Part shown: one piece after another, positions 34,013 to 42,368 of the stretch
Numbering within the stretch: the first letter of the stretch is position 1
Layout: each line of letters begins with the position of its first letter
From: Cellulomonas sp. WB94
GTDB taxonomy: Bacteria; Actinomycetota; Actinomycetes; Actinomycetales; Cellulomonadaceae
Assembly: GCF_003115775.1 (NCBI RefSeq)
Contig: NZ_QEES01000002.1
Span: 2,480,001-2,544,000, forward strand
Direction: 5' to 3'
DNA: 64,000 nucleotides
Position numbers and translations under genes: made by a program
The notes under the pieces: model-generated
Told to the model about the DNA's origin: nothing
The model's database searches: none
Seen by the model: only the letters and a program-made list of their open reading frames with translations

Positions 34013-35518
34013 GTGACCGATGCTGCTGCCGGGTCTGCGACCCGTGTTCGTTTCTGCCCCTCGCCGACCGGGACCCCGCACGTCGGGCTCATCCGGACCG
34101 CGCTGTTCAACTGGGCGTACGCGCGCCACGTCGGCGGGACCTTCGTGTTCCGGATCGAGGACACCGACCCCGCGCGGGACTCCGAGGAGAGCTACCAGCA
34201 GCTGCTCGACGCGCTGCGGTGGCTCGGCCTCGACTGGGACGAGGGCGTCGAGGTCGGCGGACCCCACGAGCCGTACCGCCAGTCCCAGCGGATGGACCTC
34301 TACCGCGACGTCGCACGCCGGCTCCTCGAGGGCGGGTACGCCTACGAGTCGTACTCCACCCCCGAGGAGGTCGAGCGGCGCCACCTCGCGGCGGGTCGCG
34401 ACCCGAAGCTCGGCTACGACGGCTTCGACCGGGCGCTCACCGACGATCAGAAGGCCGTGTTCCGCGCCGAGGGCCGCGAGCCCGTCCTGCGCCTGCGGAT
34501 GCCCGACGAGGACGTGACGTTCACCGACCTCGTCCGCGGCGACGTGACGTTCAAGGCCGGCTCGGTCCCCGACTACGTCATCGTGCGCGGCAACGGCCAC
34601 CCGCTGTACACGCTGGTCAACCCGATCGACGACGCCCTCATGGGCATCACGCACGTCCTGCGCGGCGAGGACCTGCTGTCCTCGACCCCGCGGCAGGTCG
34701 TGCTCTACCGCGCGCTCCTCGAGCTCGGTGTCGCGACCGTCATGCCGGCGTTCGGACACCTCCCGTACGTCATGGGCGAGGGCAACAAGAAGCTGTCGAA
34801 GCGCGACCCGGAGTCCAACCTGTTCCTGCACCGGGAGCGCGGCTTCACCCCGGAGGGGCTGCTCAACTACCTGTCCCTGCTGGGCTGGTCCATCGCGGCC
34901 GACCGCGACATCTTCACGGTCGACGAGCTCGTCGCCGCGTTCGACATCACGGACGTCAACCCCAACCCGGCTCGGTTCGACCTCAAGAAGGCCGAGGCGA
35001 TCAACGCGGCTCACGTGCGGCTGCTCGGCCCGGAGGACTTCCGCGACCGGCTCGTGCCGTACCTGCACAAGGCAGGTCTCGTGCCGGCGGTCTCGTTCGC
35101 GGACCTCTCGCCCGAGCACCGCGCGCTGCTCACGGCGGCCGCTCCGCTCGTCCAGGAGCGCATGACGCTGCTCGGCGAGTCCGTCGGGATGCTGGGGTTC
35201 CTCTTCGTGGCCGACGACGCGGTCACGGTCGAGGACGACGCCCGGACCGGCCTGCGCGAGGAGGCTCCCGCGGTGCTCGACGCCGCCGCGGCGGCGCTCG
35301 AGGAGATCCCGACCGACGGCTTCACGACGGAGGCGACGCAGAGCGCCCTGCAGGCCGCCCTGGTCGACGGGCTCGGGATCAAGCCCCGCTTCGCCTACAC
35401 CCCGCTGCGCACGGCTCTCACGGGCCGACGCGTCTCGCCGCCGCTGTTCGAGTCGATGGAGATCCTCGGCAAGGTCTCGACGCTGGCCAGGATCGCGGCG
35501 CTGCGCGGAACGCTGTGA
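34013..35518 (+). CDS. gltX: glutamyl-tRNA synthetase
   Basis: 501 aa class I synthetase. The HIGH-equivalent is [18 protein letters not shown] and the KMSKS-equivalent is [11 protein letters not shown]; the C-terminal anticodon-binding domain is full length. Because a complete GatCAB lies in the same window, this enzyme is probably non-discriminating and also charges tRNA(Gln), with GatCAB amidating the product; no glnS is visible here, so that is inference. tRNA-Gln and tRNA-Glu genes lie about 1 kb downstream. The stop is embedded in a 17-bp repeat. Confidence 0.96.
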   Translation: MTDAAAGSATRVRFCPSPTGTPHVGLIRTALFNWAYARHVGGTFVFRIEDTDPARDSEESYQQLLDALRWLGLDWDEGVEVGGPHEPYRQSQRMDLYRDVARRLLEGGYAYESYSTPEEVERRHLAAGRDPKLGYDGFDRALTDDQKAVFRAEGREPVLRLRMPDEDVTFTDLVRGDVTFKAGSVPDYVIVRGNGHPLYTLVNPIDDALMGITHVLRGEDLLSSTPRQVVLYRALLELGVATVMPAFGHLPYVMGEGNKKLSKRDPESNLFLHRERGFTPEGLLNYLSLLGWSIAADRDIFTVDELVAAFDITDVNPNPARFDLKKAEAINAAHVRLLGPEDFRDRLVPYLHKAGLVPAVSFADLSPEHRALLTAAAPLVQERMTLLGESVGMLGFLFVADDAVTVEDDARTGLREEAPAVLDAAAAALEEIPTDGFTTEATQSALQAALVDGLGIKPRFAYTPLRTALTGRRVSPPLFESMEILGKVSTLARIAALRGTL

Positions 35519-35564
35519 CCGCATGAGGGCTGTGTCCGCATGGGTGCGGTGACCGCATGAAGGT
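35514..35564 (+). repeat. 17-bp imperfect tandem repeat, three units, joining gltX stop to HAD start
   Basis: TGTGACCGCATGAGGGC, TGTGTCCGCATGGGTGC and GGTGACCGCATGAAGGT follow each other without gaps. Unit one contains the gltX TGA, unit three the ATG of the next gene; units one and two carry decoy ATGs at 35523 and 35540 in other frames. Confidence 0.8.
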
Positions 35565-36285
35565 CGACGGTGTCCTGTTCGACATCGACGACACGCTCGT
35601 CGACACCCGTGCCGCGTTCTCCCATGCGCTCGCAGCGGTGGCGCGCTGGTACCTGCCGGACGTCGGCCCCGAGCGTGACCACGAGGTGCTCGCGCACTGG
35701 CGTGCCGACGTCGAGGGTCACTACGGCGCGTACACGCGCGGGGACGAGACCTACCGCGAGCAGAGGATGCTGCGCGCCAACGCCTTGCACTCGGCGTTCG
35801 GCGGGCCCGCGCTCGACGACGCGGGGTACGACATCTGGAACGCGCTGTTCGAGGAGAGCTTCGTGGGCGCCTGGTCGCCGCACGACGACGCGTCGTCGGC
35901 CGTCGACCGCCTCCTCGCGGCGGGCATCGTGATCGGTGCGCTGTCCAACGCGTCGGTCGCCTACCAGACGCGCAAGCTCGCCCGGGTCGGCCTCGTCGAG
36001 CGCGTGCCGATGCTCGTCGGCGTCGACACGCTCGGCGTCGGCAAGCCCGATCCGCGCGTCTTCGTCGAGGCGTGCCGGTTGCTCGGGACCGAGCCCGCGC
36101 GCACCGCGTACGTCGGTGACGAGCTCGACGTCGACGCGTGGGCTGCCCGTGACGCGGGGCTCGTCGGCGTGTGGATCGACCGGCCGGGCGGGCGCCGCAA
36201 CGCCCTGCCCGACGCGCACGAGCATGCACCGGGGGTCGTCGTCGTCCGATCGCTCACCGAGCTGGCGGACCTCGTCGGCGTCTGA
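35557..36285 (+). CDS. HAD-superfamily hydrolase
   Basis: 242 aa phosphatase-like protein. Motif I is FDIDDTLVDT with the nucleophile Asp, motif II ALSNAS, motif III lysine in GVGKPDPRVF and motif IV YVGDELDVDAWAARDAG; an all-helical cap lies between motifs I and II. This is the subclass I haloacid dehalogenase/phosphoglycolate phosphatase-like layout. Substrate unknown. The start ATG 35557 lies in the third unit of a tandem repeat, 38 bp after gltX; no clear Shine-Dalgarno sequence is seen. Confidence 0.9.
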   Translation: MKVDGVLFDIDDTLVDTRAAFSHALAAVARWYLPDVGPERDHEVLAHWRADVEGHYGAYTRGDETYREQRMLRANALHSAFGGPALDDAGYDIWNALFEESFVGAWSPHDDASSAVDRLLAAGIVIGALSNASVAYQTRKLARVGLVERVPMLVGVDTLGVGKPDPRVFVEACRLLGTEPARTAYVGDELDVDAWAARDAGLVGVWIDRPGGRRNALPDAHEHAPGVVVVRSLTELADLVGV

Positions 36286-36456
36286 GCCGGCGGCGTCACC
36301 GTGCGCCGTGAGGTCCCGTCCAGGGGCGTGCGGGGGAGCCGTGGTTTGGAGGCGACGGTGCAGTCAGGTAGTGTTCCCCCGCGGTACGACGTCCGGTGAC
36401 GTTGCCGAATCCGATGGTCACGCAGGTGTCCGCAGGTTCGGGCGACTCCGGAGGTT

Positions 36457-36472
36457 ATACCCCATGGGGTAT
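36457..36472. promoter_or_regulatory. 16-bp perfect palindrome at the 5' end of tRNA-Gln
   Basis: ATACCCCATGGGGTAT is its own reverse complement. Its right half is the 5' acceptor strand of tRNA-Gln; its left half repeats the sequence of the 3' acceptor strand (TACCCCA). Details in the findings. Confidence 0.6.
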
Positions 36473-36536
36473 GGTGTAATTGGCAGCACGACTGATTCTG
36501 GTTCAGTTAGTCTAGGTTCGAGTCCTGGTACCCCAG
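36465..36536 (+). tRNA. tRNA-Gln (anticodon CTG)
   Basis: 72 nt cloverleaf. Acceptor TGGGGTA (36465-36471) pairs with TACCCCA (36529-36535), discriminator G. The anticodon stem ACTGA/TCAGT encloses TTCTGGT with anticodon CTG. The T-loop GGTTCGAGTCC is canonical. CCA is not encoded. It reads CAG codons; its partner for charging is likely GltX plus GatCAB. Confidence 0.95.
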
Positions 36537-36561
36537 CGGTGTGAATGCTCCGGAGATCCGG

Positions 36562-36567
36562 TAGACT
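36562..36567 (+). promoter_or_regulatory. candidate -10 hexamer TAGACT upstream of tRNA-Glu
   Basis: TAGACT lies 68 bp before the mature tRNA-Glu 5' end, in the spacer between the tRNAs; it may give tRNA-Glu its own promoter. Confidence 0.35.
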
Positions 36568-36635
36568 CACCACCCGGCAACGCGTGAGGCGACTCGCGAG
36601 CTGCAGGTTCAAGGCAGTGGTTCTTGGCAGTACAG

Positions 36636-36708
36636 GCCCCCGTTGTGTAGCGGCCTAGCACGCCGCCCTCTCACGGCGGTAGCGCCGGTTCGAATCCGGT
36701 CGGGGGTA
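36636..36708 (+). tRNA. tRNA-Glu (anticodon CTC)
   Basis: 73 nt cloverleaf. Acceptor GCCCCCG (36636-36642) pairs with CGGGGGT (36701-36707, one G-T pair), discriminator A. The anticodon stem CCGCC/GGCGG encloses CTCTCAC with anticodon CTC. The T-arm GCCGGTTCGAATCCGGT is canonical. CCA is not encoded. A terminator follows 7 nt later. Confidence 0.95.
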
Positions 36709-36714
36709 CGAGCA

Positions 36715-36747
36715 AGGCCCGGACACCTCACGGTGACCGGGCCTTTC
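36715..36747 (+). terminator. intrinsic terminator after the tRNA genes
   Basis: AGGCCCGG-A-CACC and GGTG-A-CCGGGCCT form a stem of 8 plus 4 bp with an A-A mismatch and a TCAC loop, followed by TTTCT. Confidence 0.85.
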
Positions 36748-36792
36748 TGCTGTGCTCGCCCGAGCGGTTGCGCCGCGCGGGGCGGGTCGCGC

Positions 36793-37512
36793 TCATTCAC
36801 CCGATCGGCGCAAGACCTCCGTCAACCGGTTGGCCGCAGACACGACGGCGCCGGCGTGCAGCCTGCCGGGCTGACGCGACAGCCGCTCGAGCGGCCCCGA
36901 GATCGACACGGCGGCGACGATGCGACCGGACGGGCCACGGACGGGCGCGGACACCGACGCCACGCCCACCTCGCGCTCGGACACCGACTGCGCCCACCCG
37001 CGGCGTCGCACGCCGGACAGGATCGTCGCGGTGAACTTCGCCCCCTGGAGCCCGCGGTGGAGCCGGTCCGGCTCCTCCCACGCAAGCAGGATCTGCGCGG
37101 CCGAGCCGGCCTGCATGGTCAGCGTGGCACCGACCGGGATCGAGTCGCGCAAGCCGACCGGGCGCTCGGCCGCGGCGACGCAGATGCGCATGTCGCCCTG
37201 CCGGCGGTACAGCTGTGCGCTCTCGCCGGTGTGGTCGCGCAGGGCCGCCAGGACGGGCCCTGCGGCGGCGAGCAGACGGTCCTCACCGGCGGCGGTCGAC
37301 AGCTCGGAGAGGCGGGGGCCGAGCACGAACCGGCCCTGCATGTCGCGGGCGACGAGGCGGTGGTGCTCGAGCGCGACGGCGAGCCGGTGGGCGGTCGGGC
37401 GAGCAAGATGGGTGGCGGTGACGAGCTGCGCGAGCGTCGCAGGTCCGGCCTCGAGAGCACTGAGCACGGATGCCGCCTTGTCGAGCACGCCGACTCCGCT
37501 AGAGTTGTCCAT
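36793..37512 (-). CDS. IclR-family regulator, NdgR/AreB type
   Basis: 239 aa. Residues about 10-65 are a winged helix-turn-helix (VLDKAASVLSALEAGPATLAQLVTATHLARPTAHRLAVALE); residues about 80-235 are the IclR effector domain (AQLYRRQGDMRICVAAAERPVGLRDSIPVG ... VASVSAPVRGPSGRIVAAVSISGP). Divergent placement next to leuC is the conserved position of NdgR/AreB, which in Streptomyces controls leuCD and other amino-acid genes. ATG 37512 has CAGTAT six bases upstream. A CGTCTC/GAGACG inverted repeat lies in the intergenic region. Confidence 0.93.
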   Translation of the reverse strand: MDNSSGVGVLDKAASVLSALEAGPATLAQLVTATHLARPTAHRLAVALEHHRLVARDMQGRFVLGPRLSELSTAAGEDRLLAAAGPVLAALRDHTGESAQLYRRQGDMRICVAAAERPVGLRDSIPVGATLTMQAGSAAQILLAWEEPDRLHRGLQGAKFTATILSGVRRRGWAQSVSEREVGVASVSAPVRGPSGRIVAAVSISGPLERLSRQPGRLHAGAVVSAANRLTEVLRRSGE

Positions 37513-37518
37513 AGGTCG

Positions 37519-37524
37519 ATACTG
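37519..37524 (-). promoter_or_regulatory. candidate -10 hexamer CAGTAT for the IclR gene
   Basis: Minus-strand CAGTAT, 6 nt before ATG 37512. Confidence 0.4.
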
Positions 37525-37525
37525 A

Positions 37526-37544
37526 CGTCTCGCAGGCTGAGACG
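37526..37544. promoter_or_regulatory. inverted repeat between iclR-type gene and leuC, candidate operator
   Basis: CGTCTC (37526-37531) and GAGACG (37539-37544) are perfect complements around 7 bp. The site lies 14-32 bp upstream of the regulator start and 66-84 bp before leuC, so one bound protein could affect both. Confidence 0.45.
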
Positions 37545-37609
37545 CAAGTGCATCCGGCTAGCTCTTGCCCGTCGAACACCCGACCGGGCGACTCGAGAGG
37601 ACCACAGAC

Positions 37610-39064
37610 ATGGCAGGCACGTTGGCAGAGAAGGTGTGGGAGAACCACATCGTGCGGCGCGGCACCGACGGCGCGCCCGACCTGCTCTACATCGACCTCC
37701 ACCTCGTGCACGAGGTCACGAGCCCCCAGGCGTTCGAGGGACTGCGGCTCGCGGGCCGCACGGTACGCCGCCCGGACCTGACGTTGGCGACCGAGGACCA
37801 CAACACGCCGACGCTCGACATCGACCTGCCGATCGCCGACGTCACGAGCCGCACGCAGATCCAGACGCTGCGGAACAACGCCGCCGAGTTCGGTGTCCGG
37901 ATCCACTCGCTCGGCGACGCGGACCAGGGCATCGTGCACCAGGTCGGCCCTCAGCTCGGCCTGACGATGCCCGGCCTGACGGTCGTCTGCGGCGACTCGC
38001 ACACCTCGACGCACGGCGCGTTCGGCGCGCTGGCCTTCGGGATCGGCACGAGCGAGGTCGAGCACGTGCTGGCGACCCAGACGCTCCCGCTCGTGCCCTT
38101 CAAGACCATGGCCGTCACCGTCGACGGCGAGCTGCCCGCGGGCGCGACCTCGAAGGACATCATCCTGGCGATCATCGCCAAGATCGGGACCGGCGGCGGC
38201 CAGGGCTACGTGCTGGAGTACCGCGGCGAGGCCATCCGGGCGCTGTCCATGGAAGCCCGCATGACGGTCTGCAACATGTCGATCGAGGCGGGCGCGCGCG
38301 CCGGCATGATCGCGCCCGACGAGACCACGTTCGCCTACCTCAAGGGCCGCCCGCATGCGCCCGAGGGCGCGGACTGGGACGCGGCCGTCGAGTACTGGCG
38401 CACGCTGCGCTCGGACGACGACGCGACGTTCGACACCGAGGTCGTCCTGCACGCGGCCGACCTCGAGCCGTTCGTCACGTGGGGCACCAACCCGGGTCAG
38501 GGTCTGCCGCTGTCGGGTCGCGTGCCCGTCCCGGCCGAGATCGCCGACGAGAACGAGCGTCAGTCCGCCGAGCGTGCGATCGAGTACATGGGCCTGACCC
38601 CGGGCGCCCCGCTGCGCGACATCGCCGTCGACACCGTCTTCATCGGCTCGTGCACGAACGGTCGCATCGAGGACCTGCGCTCCGTCGCCAAGCTCGTCAA
38701 GGGCCGCACGAAGGCCGACTCGGTCCGCGTCCTCGTCGTGCCGGCGTCGGCCCGCGTGCGCCTGCAGGCCGAGGCCGAGGGGCTCGACCGGATCTTCCTC
38801 GACTTCGGGGCCGAGTGGCGCAACGCCGGCTGCTCGATGTGCCTGGGCATGAACCCGGACCAGCTCGCACCGGGGGAGCGCAGCGCGTCGACCTCCAACC
38901 GCAACTTCGAGGGCCGTCAGGGCAAGGGCGGACGCACGCACCTCGTGTCGCCGCTCGTCGCAGCCGCGACCGCGATCCGCGGGACGCTGTCGTCGGTCGC
39001 GGACCTCGGGCCGGACGTCGTCGCGCCCGACGGCTCGCCGCTGACCGACCTGCAGACCGCCTGA
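37610..39064 (+). CDS. leuC: 3-isopropylmalate dehydratase large subunit
   Basis: 484 aa aconitase-family subunit that isomerises 2- to 3-isopropylmalate with LeuD (it may also serve citramalate to methylmalate). The [4Fe-4S] cysteines are in [13 protein letters not shown] and [13 protein letters not shown]. Other markers: [46 protein letters not shown] 37610 ([13 protein letters not shown]) is preceded by GAGAGGA; an in-frame ATG at 37565 would add residues absent from the family. leuD follows after 28 bp. Confidence 0.97.
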   Translation: MAGTLAEKVWENHIVRRGTDGAPDLLYIDLHLVHEVTSPQAFEGLRLAGRTVRRPDLTLATEDHNTPTLDIDLPIADVTSRTQIQTLRNNAAEFGVRIHSLGDADQGIVHQVGPQLGLTMPGLTVVCGDSHTSTHGAFGALAFGIGTSEVEHVLATQTLPLVPFKTMAVTVDGELPAGATSKDIILAIIAKIGTGGGQGYVLEYRGEAIRALSMEARMTVCNMSIEAGARAGMIAPDETTFAYLKGRPHAPEGADWDAAVEYWRTLRSDDDATFDTEVVLHAADLEPFVTWGTNPGQGLPLSGRVPVPAEIADENERQSAERAIEYMGLTPGAPLRDIAVDTVFIGSCTNGRIEDLRSVAKLVKGRTKADSVRVLVVPASARVRLQAEAEGLDRIFLDFGAEWRNAGCSMCLGMNPDQLAPGERSASTSNRNFEGRQGKGGRTHLVSPLVAAATAIRGTLSSVADLGPDVVAPDGSPLTDLQTA

Positions 39065-39092
39065 GCCCCCGACACCGGAAGAGAGAACGACC

Positions 39093-39764
39093 ATGGAGAA
39101 GTTCAGCCAGCACACCGGCGTCGGGGTGCCGCTGCGACGCGGCAACGTCGACACCGACCAGATCATCCCGGCCGTCTACCTCAAGCGCGTCACGCGGACG
39201 GGCTTCGAGGACGCGCTGTTCGCCGCATGGCGCGGCGACCCGGAGTTCGTCCTCAACCAGCCCGCCTACGCCGCCGGCTCCGTGCTGGTCGCGGGTCCCG
39301 ACTTCGGCACCGGCTCGTCGCGTGAGCACGCCGTCTGGGCGCTCAAGGACTACGGCTTCCGCGTCGTGATCTCGGCCCGCTTCGCCGACATCTTCCGCGG
39401 CAACTCCGGCAAGCAGGGGCTCCTCGCCGCGCAGGTCGCGCAGGAGGACATCGAGCTCATCTGGAAGGTCCTCGAGACCCGCCCGGGCACCGAGGTGACG
39501 GTCGACCTCGTGAGCCGCACGGTCACGTGCGACGACGTCGTGGCGTCCTTCCACGTCGACGACTACACGCGCTGGCGCCTCCTCGAGGGCCTCGACGACA
39601 TCGGCCTCACGCTGCAGCACGAGCCCGAGATCACCGCGTTCGAGGCGACGCGCGAGGCCTGGCGTCCCCGGACGCTTCCGGCCAAGCACCTCCCCTCGGT
39701 CGAGATCAAGGCCGCCCGACCTGCGGGTGTGCCCGTCGAGCTCGGCGCGACCCGCACGTCCTGA
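39093..39764 (+). CDS. leuD: 3-isopropylmalate dehydratase small subunit
   Basis: 223 aa swivelling domain that completes the LeuCD active site. Markers: [61 protein letters not shown]. Length and spacing to leuC are standard. ATG 39093 has AGAGAGA upstream. A long inverted repeat follows the stop. Confidence 0.97.
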   Translation: MEKFSQHTGVGVPLRRGNVDTDQIIPAVYLKRVTRTGFEDALFAAWRGDPEFVLNQPAYAAGSVLVAGPDFGTGSSREHAVWALKDYGFRVVISARFADIFRGNSGKQGLLAAQVAQEDIELIWKVLETRPGTEVTVDLVSRTVTCDDVVASFHVDDYTRWRLLEGLDDIGLTLQHEPEITAFEATREAWRPRTLPAKHLPSVEIKAARPAGVPVELGATRTS

Positions 39765-39772
39765 CACCTGCG

Positions 39773-39830
39773 ACCGGATCGCCGTCGTGTGAAGGTTTTG
39801 CACGACGCGCACGCCCGACGGCGATCCGGT
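39773..39830. repeat. 15-bp perfect inverted repeat between leuD and murA
   Basis: ACCGGATCGCCGTCG (39773-39787) and CGACGGCGATCCGGT (39816-39830) are exact complements 28 nt apart. An alternative inner hairpin CGTCGTG (39783-39789) with CACGACG (39801-39807) shares bases of the left arm. No T-run follows, so it is not a classical terminator. Confidence 0.8.
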
Positions 39831-39865
39831 ACGAAGCACCCGCCCCGGTGAGCGACGATGGAGTC

Positions 39866-41182
39866 ATGAGCGACCTCCTCTACGTCAACGGCGGCAACCC
39901 CCTGTCCGGGGAGATCACCGTCCGCGGCGCCAAGAACTTCGTGTCGAAGGCCATGGTGGCCGCCCTCCTCGGGGAGGGCCCGAGCGTCCTGCGCAACGTC
40001 CCGCAGATCAAGGACGTCGCCGTCGTGACCGGCCTGCTCGAGCTGCACGGCGTCAGCGTCCAGGTCGACGACGTCGCCGGCACGCTCCACCTCGACCCGT
40101 CGAACGTCGAGTCCGCGCACGTCGCCGACATCGACGCGCACGCCGGGTCGAGCCGCATCCCCATCCTGTTCTGCGGCCCGCTGCTGCACCGGCTGGGCGA
40201 GGCGTTCATCCCCGACCTCGGCGGCTGCCGCATCGGCGACCGGCCGATCAACTTCCACCTCGACATCCTGCGGCAGTTCGGCGCCGTCGTGGAGAAGCGC
40301 GAGGGCGGCATCCACCTGCAGGCGCCGCGCCGGCTGCAGGGCACGAAGATCGCCCTGCCGTACCCCAGCGTCGGCGCGACCGAGCAGCTGCTGCTCACGG
40401 CCGTGCGCGCCGAGGGCATCACGGAGCTGTCGAACGCCGCGATCGAGCCCGAGATCATGGACCTCATCAACGTCCTGCAGAAGATGGGCGCGATCATCTC
40501 GGTCGACACCGACCGCGTCATCCGCATCGAGGGCGTCGACCGGCTCATCGGCTTCCAGCACACCGCGCTCTCGGACCGCATCGAGGCCGCGTCCTGGGCC
40601 TCGGCGGCGCTTGCGACGGGCGGCGACATCTACGTGCGCGGCGCCACGCAGCCCGAGATGACGGCGTTCCTCAACACGTTCCGCAAGGTCGGCGGCGAGT
40701 TCACCGTGGACGACGACGGCATCCGCTTCTTCCACCCCGGCGGAGACCTCAGCTCGATCGTCCTCGAGACCGACGTCCACCCCGGCTTCATGACCGACTG
40801 GCAGCAGCCGCTCGTCGTCGCGCTGACCCAGGCCAAGGGCCTGTCGATCGTCCACGAGACCGTCTACGAGAACCGGTTCGGGTTCACCGACGCCCTGCGC
40901 GGCATGGGCGCGACGATCCAGGTCTACAAGGAGTGCCTGGGCGGTCGTCCGTGCCGGTTCGGCCAGCGGAACTTCTACCACTCGGCCGTCATCTCGGGAC
41001 CGACGCCGCTCGCGGCGGCCGACATCGAGGTCCCCGACCTGCGCGGCGGGTTCAGCCATCTGATCGCAGCGCTCACCGCGAAGGGCACGTCGTCCGTGCG
41101 GGGCATCAGCCTGATCGACCGCGGCTACGAGCACTTCACCGACAAGCTGACGGCGCTCGGCGCCGAGTTCAGCCGCGACTGA
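39866..41182 (+). CDS. murA: UDP-N-acetylglucosamine 1-carboxyvinyltransferase
   Basis: 438 aa enzyme of the first committed step of peptidoglycan synthesis, adding enolpyruvate from PEP to UDP-GlcNAc. The EPSP-synthase-like inside-out barrel is full length. The active-site cysteine is C121 in DLGGCRIGDRPINFH, and the N-terminal RGAKNFVSKAMVAALL replaces the usual GAKNA(S/A). A GACGAT hexamer lies 6 nt before ATG 39866, a weak leaderless match. No peptidoglycan neighbours; it stands alone after leuCD. Confidence 0.94.
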   Translation: MSDLLYVNGGNPLSGEITVRGAKNFVSKAMVAALLGEGPSVLRNVPQIKDVAVVTGLLELHGVSVQVDDVAGTLHLDPSNVESAHVADIDAHAGSSRIPILFCGPLLHRLGEAFIPDLGGCRIGDRPINFHLDILRQFGAVVEKREGGIHLQAPRRLQGTKIALPYPSVGATEQLLLTAVRAEGITELSNAAIEPEIMDLINVLQKMGAIISVDTDRVIRIEGVDRLIGFQHTALSDRIEAASWASAALATGGDIYVRGATQPEMTAFLNTFRKVGGEFTVDDDGIRFFHPGGDLSSIVLETDVHPGFMTDWQQPLVVALTQAKGLSIVHETVYENRFGFTDALRGMGATIQVYKECLGGRPCRFGQRNFYHSAVISGPTPLAAADIEVPDLRGGFSHLIAALTAKGTSSVRGISLIDRGYEHFTDKLTALGAEFSRD

Positions 41183-41224
41183 GACCTCGCGGCTCCGGCG
41201 TCGAGATCGCGCCGGGGCCGGGCG

Positions 41225-42238
41225 CTACCTGTTGCCACCCGCGGAGGTGAACCGCCGCGCACGGCGCAGGATCCGGTAGCCGATGCGGCGTTCGCGCGCG
41301 CCGACGGTCGCCCGCGCCGGCGCCGGGGGAGCCGCTCGGTAGAACCAGCGCTTGCCGAGCTCGATGAGGGCCAGGTAGCACGCGGCGAGCAGGACGAGCA
41401 CGAGGAAGAACCCGGTCGGCAGCGCGCCGAACCCGAGGGCCGAGGCGAAGGGCATCGAGGGCACGAGCGCCCCGATGACGACGATGCCGAGTGCGGAGGC
41501 CAGCAGCGGGGCGCTCGGCCGGCTGCTGAAGGACGGGATCCTGCGCGTGCGGACCGCGAAGATGACGAGCGTCTGCGTCGCGAGCGACTCGACGAACCAC
41601 CCCGACCGGAACTGCGCCGGTCCCGCATGGAAGACGCCGAGCATGATGGCGAAGGTCGCGAAGTCGAAGAGCGAGCTGATCGGGCCGAAGAACAGCATGA
41701 AGCGGCGAATGAAGTGGATGTCCCAGGCCTCGAGGAGCCGGAGGTCGGCCGGGACGATCTCGCCGAGCTGGAGGTCCACGACGTCACCGGGCACCAGCGC
41801 CGTGACGTCGACGGCCACCGGGTGGCCGCCCCGGACGACGACGCACGTGTGCCTGATCTGGCTGTGGAGCGCCTCGGCCGCGCGCACCGCGCGGTACTCG
41901 TTGACGAAGCCGAGGCCCACGGACACGACGAGGATCGCGCCGATGATGACCGCCGAGGTCCGCTCGCCCACGAAGTAGGACGCGATCGCAGCGACGACGA
42001 GCAGGACGAGCAGGGGCGACCGGACCTGACGGACCAGGACGGGGAGCCAACGGGCCTCGTCCGAGCGCACGGCATTCGGACCGAGCTCCGCGAACCGGGC
42101 AGCCGCCTGCGTGTCGGACAGGCCCCCGCGCGCCGAGTCGAGCCGCCGCAGGACGTCGTCCGCCGTCAGTGCGGATGCGCGGACGACGTCGAGGCCGGGT
42201 TCCGCGGTGCCCGCTGGCAGCACGTGGTCGGACGCCAT
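41225..42238 (-). CDS. Mg2+-transport P-type ATPase with large internal deletion (lacks P and N domains)
   Basis: 337 aa. Residues 22-70 match the cation-ATPase N-terminal domain, 72-112 the first two membrane helices and 130-170 the actuator domain (HPVAVDVTALVPGDVVDLQLGEIVPADLRLLE). At about residue 171 (near 41726) the sequence passes directly into WDIHFIRRFMLFFGPISSLFDFATFAIM and the C-terminal helices typical of MgtA/MgtB. The DKTGT phosphorylation loop, nucleotide domain and intervening helices, roughly 500 residues, are absent, so ATP-driven transport is impossible. The ORF is intact and in frame. ATG 42238 has GAGGTAG upstream. Probably a deletion remnant. Confidence 0.85.
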   Translation of the reverse strand: MASDHVLPAGTAEPGLDVVRASALTADDVLRRLDSARGGLSDTQAAARFAELGPNAVRSDEARWLPVLVRQVRSPLLVLLVVAAIASYFVGERTSAVIIGAILVVSVGLGFVNEYRAVRAAEALHSQIRHTCVVVRGGHPVAVDVTALVPGDVVDLQLGEIVPADLRLLEAWDIHFIRRFMLFFGPISSLFDFATFAIMLGVFHAGPAQFRSGWFVESLATQTLVIFAVRTRRIPSFSSRPSAPLLASALGIVVIGALVPSMPFASALGFGALPTGFFLVLVLLAACYLALIELGKRWFYRAAPPAPARATVGARERRIGYRILRRARRFTSAGGNR

Positions 42239-42354
42239 CGGGCTACCTCGCGTGTCACCGGTCGTCAGAGCCACGCTAGTCCCGAGCGGCCGGCCGGGTG
42301 CGGGGATGGTCTGTCGAAACCTGCCCCGAACCGCCGTCGCGAGGCTGGTGCGGG

Positions 42355-42360
42355 TAGCAT
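42355..42360 (+). promoter_or_regulatory. -10 hexamer TAGCAT for the leaderless plsC-like gene
   Basis: TAGCAT ends 8 nt before GTG 42369. Confidence 0.45.
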
Positions 42361-42368
42361 CCGTGACC

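Noticed and set aside
36458-36471. TACCCCATGGGGTA at tRNA-Gln as a third CsoR-type operator
   Set aside because: It has the same TACCC-N4-GGGTA form, but half of it is the tRNA acceptor stem, so the match is forced by the tRNA sequence; no thiol- or metal-related gene is near.
42239-42368. Mg2+ riboswitch upstream of the deleted P-type ATPase
   Set aside because: The 130 bp between the divergent genes show no recognisable M-box or mgtA-type leader.
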